This document shows positions 43,089 through 52,195 of a stretch of 64,000 nucleotides of DNA, in pieces. A program made the translations under genes and the position numbers. Source of the stretch: Bacillus thuringiensis (lineage in GTDB: Bacteria > Bacillota > Bacilli > Bacillales > Bacillaceae_G); assembly GCF_022095615.2 (NCBI RefSeq), contig NZ_CP155559.1:1051501-1115500 (forward strand), given 5' to 3'. The notes beneath the pieces are model-generated. The model did no database searches. It was not told the origin of the DNA and worked only from the letters and a program-made list of their open reading frames with translations. The first letter of the stretch is position 1. Each line of letters begins with the position of its first letter.

Positions 43089-43482
43089 ATTAATAGATAG
43101 GTTATTATTTTCGTATGTTGTAGTTCAGTTGATATCCTTTGTCGAAACGTCGATATATACGGAGTAACAACATATATTTGCGGTTTTTGTCTAGAAAATG
43201 AACTTTTAAAATGTGAAGGATTTCTTTTTAAGAAAGTAGAATATTTAATGTATAGAAACACCTTTAAATGACCATAGGAAAGGGAAATGATTTGCGTACA
43301 ATTCGGTATAAAAATTGAAATTGAGAGCGAATTGGCTCTCCTTTAGTAGTGATTTTCACAATAATAGATTTTTTAAATGTAATATATTGCATAATGGGTG
43401 CGAAGGCAACATATGTAATATTGGAAAGGATTTCAGTCTATTATTTTCCGTTTTTTCAAATGGAGATAAAGGGGAGAGGGCA

Positions 43483-44139
43483 ATGAAGAAGAACATGTTA
43501 CGTATAATGGCAACGGTAACTATTATGGGCGGCTTGTTTGTAAGTACCAATGTTCCAAACATAAAAGCAGAAGAATATCCAGAAATGATTGTGTTTGATG
43601 ATGTTCCAGTAAATTACTGGGCATATGACGATATAATGGACGTAGTATACAATAAAGTAATGCTAGGTTATGGAAATGGTAAGTTTGGTGTAGGAGATAA
43701 TGTAACACGAGAACAAGTAGCAGCAGTACTTTATCGTACATTGAATTTGAAAAAAGAAGGACCCTTAAAAAATCCATACAAAGATATTTCTGAGAGAGCA
43801 ACAATGTTTTTAGATGAAATTTTAGTATTAACAGAGCATGGTATTTTTAAAGGCGATGAAAAAGGAAACTTTAGACCAGCTGCACCAGTAACACGTGCAG
43901 AAATGGCGCAAATTCTTACGAAGGCATTTACATTTGAGGTGAAGAAAAACCATACATTTAAAGATGTACCAAATAATCATTGGGCAAAAAATGCGATTAG
44001 TGCACTGCAGTCTAATAAGGTCATAGTAGGAACAGGAAATGGGAAATTTGAACCGAATAAAGTTGTAACACGTGAGCAATATGCAACGTTTTTAAATAAA
44101 GCTGTTATTAATTTTAATTTGAAAGATGAAGATTATTAA
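43483..44139 (+). CDS. SLH-only surface protein, paralogue 2
   Basis: 218 residues: signal peptide (cleavage near NIKAEE, about 30) and three SLH motifs only, with TREQ, TRAE and TREQ. Close to paralogues 1 and 3, sharing MLGYGNGKFGVGDNVTREQ and KNPYKDIS. The frame is open from 43315, but the ATG at 43483 has GGGGAGAGGG just ahead and begins a good signal peptide. The 395 bp before it contain a degenerate copy of the intergenic repeat (about 43138) and a GAGAGC/GCTCTC hairpin at 43323-43340. Confidence 0.85.
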   Translation: MKKNMLRIMATVTIMGGLFVSTNVPNIKAEEYPEMIVFDDVPVNYWAYDDIMDVVYNKVMLGYGNGKFGVGDNVTREQVAAVLYRTLNLKKEGPLKNPYKDISERATMFLDEILVLTEHGIFKGDEKGNFRPAAPVTRAEMAQILTKAFTFEVKKNHTFKDVPNNHWAKNAISALQSNKVIVGTGNGKFEPNKVVTREQYATFLNKAVINFNLKDEDY

Positions 44140-44196
44140 AATGTAAAAATTGTTTAATTTAATAATAGGTTATAAATAATATTTTAATATAAGGAA

Positions 44197-44232
44197 TAAA
44201 GAGGGGGAATGTGATCTTTCACATTCCTCTTA
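44197..44232 (+). terminator. Terminator after SLH paralogue 2
   Basis: GAGGGGGAATGTGA-TCT-TTCACATTCCTC then TTAGTTATTTTT. Confidence 0.8.
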
Positions 44233-44590
44233 GTTATTTTTAATCTATATTATGTGTTTTTATACGTATATGTAGTAGATTAATTATTTGAAATACTGGA
44301 TTTTTACGGGTGATAGATTTTCAAACTATCTGCGTATTCTCCGGATTTTTTATTGAGGATTTTATTGCCATCAAGTAGCAGGAGAAAGAAAAATAAGCAT
44401 GAACAGTGATTGGTTATATACCTGTTTTATACGAAAAAAAACATATTGTATCACCTTGATTATCAACGAAGTGTAAAGGGAAGTAAGTGAATTATGATTC
44501 ACAATTTGGACAAGAATTATATGAATAAACGTATTGTTACTCTTTCGTTAATTCTTTATATTAGAAAAAAATAAGCTTTGATTAGGGAGA
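44233..44590. other. Gene-free stretch before SLH paralogue 3
   Basis: About 360 bp, AT-rich. A 26-codon frame from 44494 (MIHNLDKNYMNKR and on) has only a weak, distant RBS, so I do not call it. No repeat or operator recognised. Confidence 0.4.
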
Positions 44591-44597
44591 GAGTACT

Positions 44598-45257
44598 TTG
44601 AAGAAAAAATTTTTAAAAGTAGCAACAGCTTTAACAATTATGGGTGGAGTAGCATTTAGTGCTGAGGGGACTACAGCAAAAGCTGAATTAGCTGCGAAAT
44701 CGCAACAAGCAAGTCCAGCTATCTTTAAAGATGTACCAGCAGGACATTGGTCTTATGAAGCAATTCAAACTTTAGCAGAACACGAAATTATGCTTGGTTA
44801 CGGAAATGGTGTGTTCGGTTTTGGGCATAACGTAACTCGTGAACAAGTAGCAGCTTTAATTTATCGTACTATCGATTTCAGTGAAGTATTCGAGGAAGGC
44901 GATATCCTTGAGAATCCGTACAAAGATATTAATGAAAAATCAACAATGTTCTTAGAAGAAATTTTAGTATTAACAGAGGTAGGCATCTTTAATGGTGATG
45001 GAACTGGAAACTTTAGACCGAAAGATACACTAACACGTGCAGAAATGGCGCAAGTACTTACTGAAGCATATGAGTTAGAAGTAAAAGGAACACAAGGATT
45101 TAAAGATGTACCAAAAGGGCATTGGGCATACAATGCGGTTAATGCAGTAGCTTCAAATGGTATTTCAGTAGGGGATGGGAAGGGTAACTTCGCTCCAAAC
45201 ATGAAAGTAACACGTGAACAATATGCGCAGTTCTTATTTAAATCAATTTTTGAATAA
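44598..45257 (+). CDS. SLH-only surface protein, paralogue 3
   Basis: 219 residues: signal peptide (cleavage near TTAKAEL, about 29) and three SLH motifs (TREQ, TRAE, TREQ) with nothing else. Start is TTG at 44598 after AGGGAGAGAG; MKKKFLKVATALTIMGG aligns with the starts of paralogues 1 and 2. Separate promoters and long spacers suggest that the three genes are expressed independently. Confidence 0.86.
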   Translation: MKKKFLKVATALTIMGGVAFSAEGTTAKAELAAKSQQASPAIFKDVPAGHWSYEAIQTLAEHEIMLGYGNGVFGFGHNVTREQVAALIYRTIDFSEVFEEGDILENPYKDINEKSTMFLEEILVLTEVGIFNGDGTGNFRPKDTLTRAEMAQVLTEAYELEVKGTQGFKDVPKGHWAYNAVNAVASNGISVGDGKGNFAPNMKVTREQYAQFLFKSIFE

Positions 45258-45261
45258 ACAA

Positions 45262-45303
45262 TAAAAAAGAAGCCGGTGTTGTATAACACCGGCTTCTTTT
45301 TTA
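45262..45303 (+). terminator. Terminator after SLH paralogue 3
   Basis: AAAAAGAAGCCGGTGTT-GTAT-AACACCGGCTTCTTTTTT, a strong GC-rich stem. Confidence 0.93.
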
Positions 45304-45446
45304 TGTGTAATGACTGTGGAAGAATACAGTTTTATAAAAAAATCAGTTAAATTTCCGAAAAAAACTTCCTTTTCTGAAAATTTGTTATATAATATAAAAC
45401 ATAAAATCAAATCTGTTATAAAACAGTTTAAGAAGGGGATGCTAAT

Positions 45447-47036
45447 ATGTCGACGCAAACTTCACGGGTTACACTCGTGGGAGAAATGTTACCAGCGTAC
45501 AACGAAATATTGACACCTGAGGCGCTTAGTTTTTTAAAGGAACTACATGAAAATTTTAATGAGCGCCGCATAGAACTTTTACAAAAGCGTGCGGAGAAAC
45601 AAAAGCGAATTGATGCAGGAGAGTTTCCGAAGTTTTTAGAAGAAACAAAACGCATACGTGAGGCAGATTGGACAATTGCTAAATTGCCAAAAGATTTAGA
45701 GGATCGCCGCGTAGAGATTACTGGACCAGTAGATAGAAAGATGGTTATTAATGCTTTAAATTCAGGAGCACATCTTTTTATGGCAGATTTTGAAGATTCG
45801 AATTCACCAACTTGGGAAAATGCGATTGAAGGTCAAATAAACTTACGAGATGCAGTACAGGGAACGATTTCACATAAGAATGAAAACGGAAAAGAATATC
45901 ATTTAAATAGTAAAACAGCTGTATTAATTGTGCGTCCAAGAGGATGGCATTTAGAAGAAAAACATATGCAAGTTGAAGGGAAGAATATGTCTGGTAGCTT
46001 AGTAGATTTCGGACTTTATTTTTTCCATAATGCGAAAGCTCTTCTAGCGAAAGGAAGCGGTCCATACTTTTACTTACCGAAAATGGAAAGCCATTTAGAA
46101 GCAAGGTTATGGAATGATATTTTCGAATTTGCTCAAAAATATATCGGTATTCCAAACGGAACGATCAAAGCAACGGTGTTACTGGAAACGATTCACGCTT
46201 CGTTTGAAATGGATGAAATTTTGTATGAGCTTAAAGATCATTCTGCTGGGTTAAATTGCGGAAGGTGGGACTATATTTTCAGCTTTCTAAAGAGTTTCCG
46301 TAATCATAATAAATTTTTACTTCCAGATAGAGCGCAAGTCACGATGACGGCGCCGTTTATGCGCGCGTATTCTTTGAAAGTCATTCAAACATGTCATCGC
46401 CGTAATGCACCGGCGATTGGAGGAATGGCAGCACAAATTCCGATTAAAAACAATCCAGAAGCGAATGAAGCAGCTTTTGAAAAAGTGCGTGCAGATAAGG
46501 AGCGCGAAGCTTTAGACGGTCATGACGGGACTTGGGTTGCCCACCCGGGACTTGTACCAGTCGCGATGGAAGTATTTAATCACATTATGAAAACACCAAA
46601 TCAAATTTTTAGAAAACGTGAAGAGATACATGTTACAGAAAAGGATTTATTAGAAGTACCAGTGGGAACGATTACAGAAGAAGGGCTTCGCCTGAATATT
46701 AGTGTAGGTATTCAATATATCGCATCTTGGTTAAGCGGACGGGGAGCAGCACCAATTTATAACTTAATGGAAGATGCGGCAACAGCAGAAATTTCTAGAG
46801 CACAAGTATGGCAATGGATTCGTCATGAAGGTGGAAAGCTAAATGATGGCCGTAATATTACGCTTGAACTGATGGAAGAGCTAAAAGAAGAAGAGCTAGC
46901 AAAAATAGAAAGAGAGATTGGTAAAGAAGCCTTTAAGAAAGGGAGATTCCAAGAGGCGACAACGTTGTTTACAAATCTCGTTCGGAATGATGAATTCGTA
47001 CCATTTTTAACATTACCGGGTTATGAAATTTTATAA
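45447..47036 (+). CDS. aceB: Malate synthase A
   Basis: 529 residues. Condenses glyoxylate with acetyl-CoA to malate in the glyoxylate shunt. The length and motifs are those of the A isoform: [47 protein letters not shown] and [16 protein letters not shown] (Mg and acetyl-CoA site). RBS AAGGGGATG. It is 23 bp upstream of aceA and forms an operon with it, allowing growth on acetate or fatty acids. I saw no convincing cre site upstream. Confidence 0.95.
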   Translation: MSTQTSRVTLVGEMLPAYNEILTPEALSFLKELHENFNERRIELLQKRAEKQKRIDAGEFPKFLEETKRIREADWTIAKLPKDLEDRRVEITGPVDRKMVINALNSGAHLFMADFEDSNSPTWENAIEGQINLRDAVQGTISHKNENGKEYHLNSKTAVLIVRPRGWHLEEKHMQVEGKNMSGSLVDFGLYFFHNAKALLAKGSGPYFYLPKMESHLEARLWNDIFEFAQKYIGIPNGTIKATVLLETIHASFEMDEILYELKDHSAGLNCGRWDYIFSFLKSFRNHNKFLLPDRAQVTMTAPFMRAYSLKVIQTCHRRNAPAIGGMAAQIPIKNNPEANEAAFEKVRADKEREALDGHDGTWVAHPGLVPVAMEVFNHIMKTPNQIFRKREEIHVTEKDLLEVPVGTITEEGLRLNISVGIQYIASWLSGRGAAPIYNLMEDAATAEISRAQVWQWIRHEGGKLNDGRNITLELMEELKEEELAKIEREIGKEAFKKGRFQEATTLFTNLVRNDEFVPFLTLPGYEIL

Positions 47037-47059
47037 AAAATGAAAAGGGGATGGAACAA

Positions 47060-48337
47060 ATGCAAAACGAAAGAATCGAGAAATTACAAGAGAGCTGGGA
47101 ACTAGATACGCGCTGGAAAGGGATCACACGTCCATATTCGGCAGAAGATGTAATTCGCTTGCGCGGATCAATTGATATTGAACATACGTTAGCGCGCCGC
47201 GGTGCAGAAAAGCTTTGGTCATCGCTTCATACAGAAGATTACATTAACGCACTTGGCGCATTAACAGGGAACCAAGCGATGCAGCAAGTGAAAGCTGGGC
47301 TAAAAGCAATTTACTTAAGTGGATGGCAAGTAGCTGCGGACGCGAACCTTTCTGGACATATGTATCCAGACCAAAGTTTATATCCAGCGAACAGCGTACC
47401 TGCTGTCGTAAAACGAATTAATCAAACGCTGCAACGTGCGGATCAAATTCAGCATATGGAAGGAAGCGATGATACAGATTATTTCGTGCCGATTGTAGCA
47501 GATGCAGAAGCCGGATTTGGCGGACAATTAAACGTATTCGAGCTGATGAAAGGTATGATTGAAGCAGGTGCATCAGGTGTGCACTTTGAAGATCAATTAT
47601 CTTCAGAGAAAAAATGCGGTCATTTAGGCGGAAAAGTATTGTTGCCAACGCAAACAGCGGTACGTAATTTAATCTCGGCACGCCTTGCTGCTGATGTAAT
47701 GGGAGTGCCGACAATTATCGTTGCAAGAACGGATGCGGATGCAGCAGATTTAATTACGAGCGATATCGATCCAGTTGATAAAGCGTTTATTACAGGTGAA
47801 AGAACTCCAGAAGGATTTTACCGTACGAAAGCAGGTCTTGATCAAGCAATTGCACGTGGTTTAGCATACGCTCCTTATGCAGATCTCGTTTGGTGCGAAA
47901 CGTCTGAACCAAATTTAGAAGATGCAAAACGATTTGCAGATGCAATTCATAAAGAGCATCCAGGAAAATTGCTTGCATACAACTGTTCACCTTCATTCAA
48001 CTGGAAACAAAAACTAGATGAGAAAACAATTGCAAGCTTCCAAAAAGAAATCGCATCTTACGGTTATAAGTTCCAGTTCGTAACACTAGCTGGCTTCCAC
48101 TCATTAAACTACGGCATGTTTGAATTAGCGCGTGGCTATAAAGAGCGCGGCATGGCAGCGTACTCTGAACTACAACAAGCAGAATTCGCAGCAGAAAAAC
48201 ACGGCTACTCTGCAACTCGTCATCAACGCGAAGTAGGAACAGGTTACTTTGATGAAGTAGCGCAAGTTATTACAGGTGGTACTTCATCAACGACAGCATT
48301 AAAAGGATCTACGGAAGAAGCACAGTTTACGAAATAA
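47060..48337 (+). CDS. aceA: Isocitrate lyase
   Basis: 425 residues. Splits isocitrate to glyoxylate and succinate. The catalytic loop [13 protein letters not shown] carries the active-site Cys; ADAEAGFGG and NCSPSFNWK are conserved substrate-site stretches. Start is the ATG at 47060, which has GGGG nine bases ahead; the ATG at 47051 touches that site. Follows aceB in one operon ending at a terminator. Confidence 0.95.
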   Translation: MQNERIEKLQESWELDTRWKGITRPYSAEDVIRLRGSIDIEHTLARRGAEKLWSSLHTEDYINALGALTGNQAMQQVKAGLKAIYLSGWQVAADANLSGHMYPDQSLYPANSVPAVVKRINQTLQRADQIQHMEGSDDTDYFVPIVADAEAGFGGQLNVFELMKGMIEAGASGVHFEDQLSSEKKCGHLGGKVLLPTQTAVRNLISARLAADVMGVPTIIVARTDADAADLITSDIDPVDKAFITGERTPEGFYRTKAGLDQAIARGLAYAPYADLVWCETSEPNLEDAKRFADAIHKEHPGKLLAYNCSPSFNWKQKLDEKTIASFQKEIASYGYKFQFVTLAGFHSLNYGMFELARGYKERGMAAYSELQQAEFAAEKHGYSATRHQREVGTGYFDEVAQVITGGTSSTTALKGSTEEAQFTK

Positions 48338-48341
48338 AAGG

Positions 48342-48378
48342 AAGGGGCACCTTTTGGAATGGTGCCCCTTGTTATTTT
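48342..48378 (+). terminator. Terminator after aceA
   Basis: AAGGGGCACC-TTTTGGAAT-GGTGCCCCTT then GTTATTTTCT. Confidence 0.88.
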
Positions 48379-48392
48379 CTGAACGATGCGAG

Positions 48393-48440
48393 AGTAAACG
48401 AAAATATATCAACGATTTTTTAATATATCGACTTACCGAC
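48393..48440. repeat. Short palindromic intergenic repeat, copy 3 (long form, reversed)
   Basis: On the minus strand starts GTCGGTAAGTCGATATATT and ends ATATTTTCGTTTAC, 48 bp. It lies between convergent genes. Confidence 0.62.
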
Positions 48441-48457
48441 AAAAAAAGACGATATGA

Positions 48458-49249
48458 TTAAATCCACTCTGCTCGATGATTACGAATAAACTCAATATCT
48501 TTTTCATAATGTTCTAAATGTCCTTCATCAATCATTCTTTGGAAATTCACATCGCCTTCTTGTGCTTTTCTTTTCATATATGTACATAATGCTTCTAATC
48601 GTAGTAACACCATTCCTAAGTAATCTTCATCCATACGTTTACCGTAGGACTGGACAAACAATTTCACTCTTTCTTTCATACGGCCAGCATGTTGTGATGA
48701 GTCATAATGAACTGCCTCACCCGATTCTGTATAATATACTCTACTTAAAGGCACACAAGTATAAAGCGTATAAGCGATATCCCAAATTCTTGGACCAGGA
48801 GCAGCAACATCGAAATCAATAATGCCTACTGGTTTTTCTTGATTAAAAATAATGTTATATATAGCAAAATCATTGTGGCATAAAACCTCAATGTCATTAG
48901 GAGTACAATCCATCGGTTGCCATTCATCTGATAAGGGGAAATCACTTACCGCATCATGATAAAGGTGGAGCATCTTTGCTATTTCTTTTAAAACAGCATT
49001 AGACCACATATATTTTTTTAACGGATAATTCCCAGCTTCGCCTTCAATAAAGGATAAAATCTCTCTATCTTTTTCATCTACGCCTAAAAACTTTGGAGCA
49101 TGATGAAACCCTTTGTTTTCTAAGTGTTGTAATAATGTATGAATTTTTGCACTACCTGGCTTTAATTCTCGCCGAACAGTATTTTCAGAACGATACACAT
49201 TTGATACATTTCCCCCTGTAAGCTTTTCTTCGTTGGTGTAGTTTGACAT
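48458..49249 (-). CDS. Aminoglycoside phosphotransferase-family protein
   Basis: 263 residues of the APH/choline kinase-like fold. The Brenner motif reads LCHNDFAIYN (catalytic Asp) and the metal motif is IIDFDVAAPGPRIWDIAY. The N-lobe (LTGGNVSNVYR near residue 12) is typical. Chromosomal relatives are mostly kinases of unknown small molecules; the context gives no evidence for antibiotic resistance. RBS GGAGGGG. Confidence 0.87.
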   Translation of the reverse strand: MSNYTNEEKLTGGNVSNVYRSENTVRRELKPGSAKIHTLLQHLENKGFHHAPKFLGVDEKDREILSFIEGEAGNYPLKKYMWSNAVLKEIAKMLHLYHDAVSDFPLSDEWQPMDCTPNDIEVLCHNDFAIYNIIFNQEKPVGIIDFDVAAPGPRIWDIAYTLYTCVPLSRVYYTESGEAVHYDSSQHAGRMKERVKLFVQSYGKRMDEDYLGMVLLRLEALCTYMKRKAQEGDVNFQRMIDEGHLEHYEKDIEFIRNHRAEWI

Positions 49250-49422
49250 ATAAGCCCCTCCAATATAACGACTGTACGATTATATTGTAACACTTCAGAA
49301 CAAGGGATGTAATCGTATTCAAATGATGTTTGTGTCTACTTCATAGTGAAATTCGCACATACTAAAATCAATTATTTACGAATGTATAATCAATTTAATT
49401 TGTCAGTTATTTTCAAAAAAGA

Positions 49423-49451
49423 TTGTACATTTTATTTTAATGTGCTATGAT
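49423..49451 (+). promoter_or_regulatory. Sigma-A promoter of cspA
   Basis: TTGTAC at 49423-49428, 17-bp spacer, TATGAT at 49446-49451. It gives a leader of about 168 nt. Between 49250 and 49422 I see no further gene. Confidence 0.7.
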
Positions 49452-49457
49452 AGTCCC

Positions 49458-49572
49458 AGTTGAATAGTTAAATTAAGCAATCCATATGTTATCAAGTGCT
49501 GAAAACGAACGAGAAAAAGTATGTGAGAACTAGTTGATGTTTCGTATTTGATAATGTGTGGATTCTTTTTTT
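49458..49572 (+). promoter_or_regulatory. Structured 5' leader of cspA with attenuator-like stem
   Basis: CCATATGTTATCAA (49482-49495) can pair along its whole length with TTGATAATGTGTGG (49548-49561): 14 pairs including three G-U. A run of seven Ts follows within a few bases. The stem closes a 52-nt loop. Long folded leaders are normal for cold shock mRNAs; the terminator-like end is notable. Confidence 0.55.
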
Positions 49573-49625
49573 AGACAGGAAGACTAAAAATTTAAAAATT
49601 TGTATTTTCTTAGGAGGAAATAATC

Positions 49626-49829
49626 ATGGCAGTAACAGGACAAGTAAAATGGTTTAACAACGAAAAAGGCTTCGGTTTCATCGAAGTTCCAGGCGAAAAC
49701 GATGTATTCGTACATTTCTCTGCAATCGAAACTGAAGGTTTCAAATCTTTAGAAGAAGGTCAAAAAGTTAGCTTCGAAATCGAAGAAGGTAACCGTGGAC
49801 CTCAAGCTAAAAACGTAATCAAACTATAA
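49626..49829 (+). CDS. cspA: Cold shock protein CspA
   Basis: 67-residue OB-fold nucleic-acid chaperone. RNP1 is KGFGFIEV and RNP2 is VFVHFSAI, both intact. The sequence agrees closely with what I recall of the major B. cereus cold shock protein CspA; the paralogue letter is less sure than the family. RBS TTAGGAGGA. It has a long leader and its own terminator. Confidence 0.9.
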   Translation: MAVTGQVKWFNNEKGFGFIEVPGENDVFVHFSAIETEGFKSLEEGQKVSFEIEEGNRGPQAKNVIKL

Positions 49830-49847
49830 TTTTATAGTTTATTATGG

Positions 49848-49879
49848 AAAAAAGGATGGCTGCTGCCATCCTTTTTTTT
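49848..49879 (+). terminator. Terminator after cspA
   Basis: AAAAGGATGGC-TGCT-GCCATCCTTTTTTTT. Confidence 0.93.
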
Positions 49880-49930
49880 GTTGTAATATACGAGCATAAT
49901 GATTATATTAGGGGAAAGCGGGGGATGTAT

Positions 49931-50206
49931 ATGATGGAAAAGTATACAAATGAAGTAATACTCGATGTTCGTAGGGGAAATGAAGAAGACTTACACAATA
50001 CGATTGAAGAGATAAAAGCGTATGCGAAAACTTATGAACATGATAAAGTGACGTTAATTGATTTGAAGAAATCACATTCTCTTGTTTTAGATGAGGAGCG
50101 ATATATAGTTCTATTACAAGTTGAAAGAGATACAGAGAATCTTGGAAGAAAATATGAATATGAAGAAGAAAAAATAGTCGGTTTTTTTGAGGACGAAGAA
50201 GAATAA
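49931..50206 (+). CDS. Small acidic protein of unknown function
   Basis: 91 residues, acidic, mixed helix/strand, no membrane segment. Not recognised. The start is the ATG pair at 49931/49934 after GGGGGA; the longer frame from 49844 would begin inside the cspA terminator. It ends in a terminator shared with the small minus-strand gene. Confidence 0.65.
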   Translation: MMEKYTNEVILDVRRGNEEDLHNTIEEIKAYAKTYEHDKVTLIDLKKSHSLVLDEERYIVLLQVERDTENLGRKYEYEEEKIVGFFEDEEE

Positions 50207-50237
50207 AAGGCCTTCCAAAAATGGAAGGTCTTTTATT
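50202..50237. terminator. Bidirectional terminator
   Basis: AATAAAAGGCCTTCCA-AAAA-TGGAAGGTCTTTTATT between convergent small genes. Confidence 0.88.
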
Positions 50238-50418
50238 CTTCTTTTTCAACTTTTTTCTTCTCACGTTTTTTACATTCAGAGCATTTTGATTTACGAAAAG
50301 GTTTTGCAAAAAATAGTAGTATGAAAAATAAGCCGAATATAATACTAGTTGAATTTTTCACGATCACAATGCTACTATTTTTCATTTGAATGGTTGGTTG
50401 CATTTCTTTTTCTTCCAT
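50233..50418 (-). CDS. Small membrane protein with C-terminal CxxC
   Basis: 61 residues: hydrophilic start, one membrane helix (about 24-40), then a highly charged tail with CSEC. Preceded on the minus strand by GGAGG at seven bases from the ATG, which makes translation likely. No family recognised. Confidence 0.55.
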   Translation of the reverse strand: MEEKEMQPTIQMKNSSIVIVKNSTSIIFGLFFILLFFAKPFRKSKCSECKKREKKKVEKEE

Positions 50419-50701
50419 AGTAGGACCTCCATATATTGGATTTTCCTTTTAATTATAGCAAAGTTAATTGTCGTAATGATGCGAAATGAGGAAGCAATTG
50501 TAAATATTTATTGATAGTATAAATACATTTTATGCAGATTTTATCCCTAAATCACTATATCGTCGTTTTATAATTTGAAAGATATTTGACAAATGATAAA
50601 GTATTGTAAAAAAGCGGAATCTGTAAGCCATTTCCTTTTCATAGATGCTAAAATTATATATGCAGCTGCTAATATAAATGGAAAAAAGGAGACAGTAGAA
50701 T

Positions 50702-51283
50702 ATGGAAAGTAAAGTAGAGCGTTATGTTGAAAACTATGTTGTAAATAAAAAAACAATGGCCTTACTTCCTGTTATTCTAAGTGAAAAGAAAATTGTTACA
50801 CGAGTTGTTGAGATGGAAGATTCTTTTTTCGTATTTCAAAAGCCACTAGATATTATAGAAAGAAGTTGCCGCAAGCATGGCTCTAGTTTCTTAGGCAGAA
50901 AAGAAGGAACGAAAGAGTTAACTCATATTACACATAAAGCACCAATTGCGATTAGTCCAACAGATCAACTTTATTTTTTCCCTACTTATTCTTACTCTAG
51001 AAAAGAGTGCGCTTGGTTGTCGCATTTTTATATTGAAAGCAATAAAGAGTTAAAAGATGGAAATGTCATTGTTAGATTTATAAATGGCTTTGCTGTGAAA
51101 TTAGAAATATCAAAAAGTAGTTTTGAAAATCAACAAAATCGTACAGCGAAATTGCGTACTGAATATGAAGATCGTAGAAAAAAACAAGGAAATCCTTCCT
51201 TCAAATTAATTGATAAAAATGAGGAATCTAGATTAACACCAGCATATGAGAAAGTGTATGTTGTGAAAGAAGGCGAAGTTTGA
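50702..51283 (+). CDS. comK: Competence transcription factor ComK
   Basis: 193 residues aligning well by eye with B. subtilis ComK (192): FFVFQKPLDIIERSCRKHGS, then GRKEGTKELTHITHKAPI, LYFFPTYSYSRKECAWLSH and SFENQQNRTAKLRTEYEDR. ComK activates DNA-uptake genes by binding paired AT-boxes (K-boxes). The B. cereus group carries two ComK genes, and this looks like the ComK1 type. It appears intact. RBS AAAAGGAG. I saw no clear AAAA-N5-TTTT pair upstream, so B. subtilis-style autoactivation is not evident. Confidence 0.9.
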   Translation: MESKVERYVENYVVNKKTMALLPVILSEKKIVTRVVEMEDSFFVFQKPLDIIERSCRKHGSSFLGRKEGTKELTHITHKAPIAISPTDQLYFFPTYSYSRKECAWLSHFYIESNKELKDGNVIVRFINGFAVKLEISKSSFENQQNRTAKLRTEYEDRRKKQGNPSFKLIDKNEESRLTPAYEKVYVVKEGEV

Positions 51284-51316
51284 AAGGATGGGGGAACCCC
51301 CCATCCTTTTCCTTTT
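51282..51316 (+). terminator. Terminator after comK
   Basis: GAAAGGATGGGG-GAA-CCCCCCATCCTTTTC then CTTTT; it includes the stop codon. Confidence 0.9.
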
Positions 51317-51323
51317 CAGTTTT

Positions 51324-51353
51324 GTCGGTAAGTCTATGTAATTTCATTTACCG
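51324..51353. repeat. Short palindromic intergenic repeat, copy 4 (short form)
   Basis: Starts GTCGGTAAGTCTATGTAA and ends TTTCATTTACCG, 30 bp; CGGTAA and TTACCG are inverted ends. Confidence 0.65.
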
Positions 51354-51545
51354 AGAAAAACGCCCGAGTAACGACACGTCTTGTCGAATATTGAAAGATT
51401 ATCATAGCTAAATAATGAAGGAATTCTAATGAGAGGTATGGAAACTTAATAATTACATCTCCATATGTCGTATCTACCATTTCCTCTTTCATATAAGCGA
51501 TGATACAGTAGAGGTAGTACTTAGAGTAAAGGGGTAAAGTGTAGA

Positions 51546-52139
51546 ATGGATTTTCAGACAATCAAAGAGTATTTTTCACCGGAAAATATGGATCATATTG
51601 TTGAGAGTTATAAAGCGTTCGGACCACTTCTTGGTATTGGTTTACCGATGATAGAAGCGTTGATTCCGGCATTGCCACTCATCGTATTTGTACTGGCAAA
51701 TGCTGTTGCATTTGGATTTTGGCTCGGTTTTCTTTATTCTTGGCTTGGATCAGTAATGGGTGCCTTACTTGTTTTTTTCATTATCCGCCATTTTGGTCGA
51801 AGTCGTTTCTTTTCTTTTGTAAATAAGCATGAGAGAGTACGAAAGGCCATGGGATGGATTGAAAGAAAAGGGTTCGCACCGATTTTCGTCATCTTTTGTT
51901 TTCCGTTTACACCGTCTGCGCTTATAAATGTTGTCGCTGGTCTATCTCGCATTAGTGTAAAACAGTTTGGCCTTGCGCTCGCGTTCGGAAAACTTGTGAT
52001 GATTTTTATTTTAACGTATATCGGTCATGATTTAATGTCATTTATTCATAATCCGGTGAAATCAGTCATTGTAGCGATTGGCATTTTTATTTTATGGTAT
52101 GTTGGTAAAAAAATCGAAGTAAAGTTAGAACTACAGTAA
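51546..52139 (+). CDS. TVP38/TMEM64-family membrane protein (YhjE-like)
   Basis: 197 residues of the DedA/VTT superfamily, with four or five membrane helices and the amphipathic VTT core at about 60-160 (GSVMGALLVFFIIRHFGRSR and FCFPFTPSALINVVAGLSR). Relatives act as lipid scramblases or in membrane homeostasis. B. subtilis yhjE has the same family and the same position before sipV. It is 56 bp from the signal peptidase gene, so probably co-transcribed. Confidence 0.87.
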   Translation: MDFQTIKEYFSPENMDHIVESYKAFGPLLGIGLPMIEALIPALPLIVFVLANAVAFGFWLGFLYSWLGSVMGALLVFFIIRHFGRSRFFSFVNKHERVRKAMGWIERKGFAPIFVIFCFPFTPSALINVVAGLSRISVKQFGLALAFGKLVMIFILTYIGHDLMSFIHNPVKSVIVAIGIFILWYVGKKIEVKLELQ

Positions 52140-52195
52140 GAATAGTCTTCTTTATAATTGCAGGCTTCATTATTAAAGGATAAGGGGAGAAGCGG

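Noticed and set aside
44494..44574. 26-codon frame before SLH paralogue 3
   Set aside because: Only a weak, distant RBS and no recognisable signal; too little support.
45310..45513. 67-codon plus-strand frame before aceB
   Set aside because: Overlaps the aceB promoter and start in another frame; no RBS.
48458..49249. Aminoglycoside resistance gene
   Set aside because: Only the broad APH fold is visible; chromosomal backbone context and no mobile element nearby.
49908..50309. 133-codon minus-strand frame across two small genes
   Set aside because: Runs through a bidirectional terminator and opposite a gene with a good RBS.
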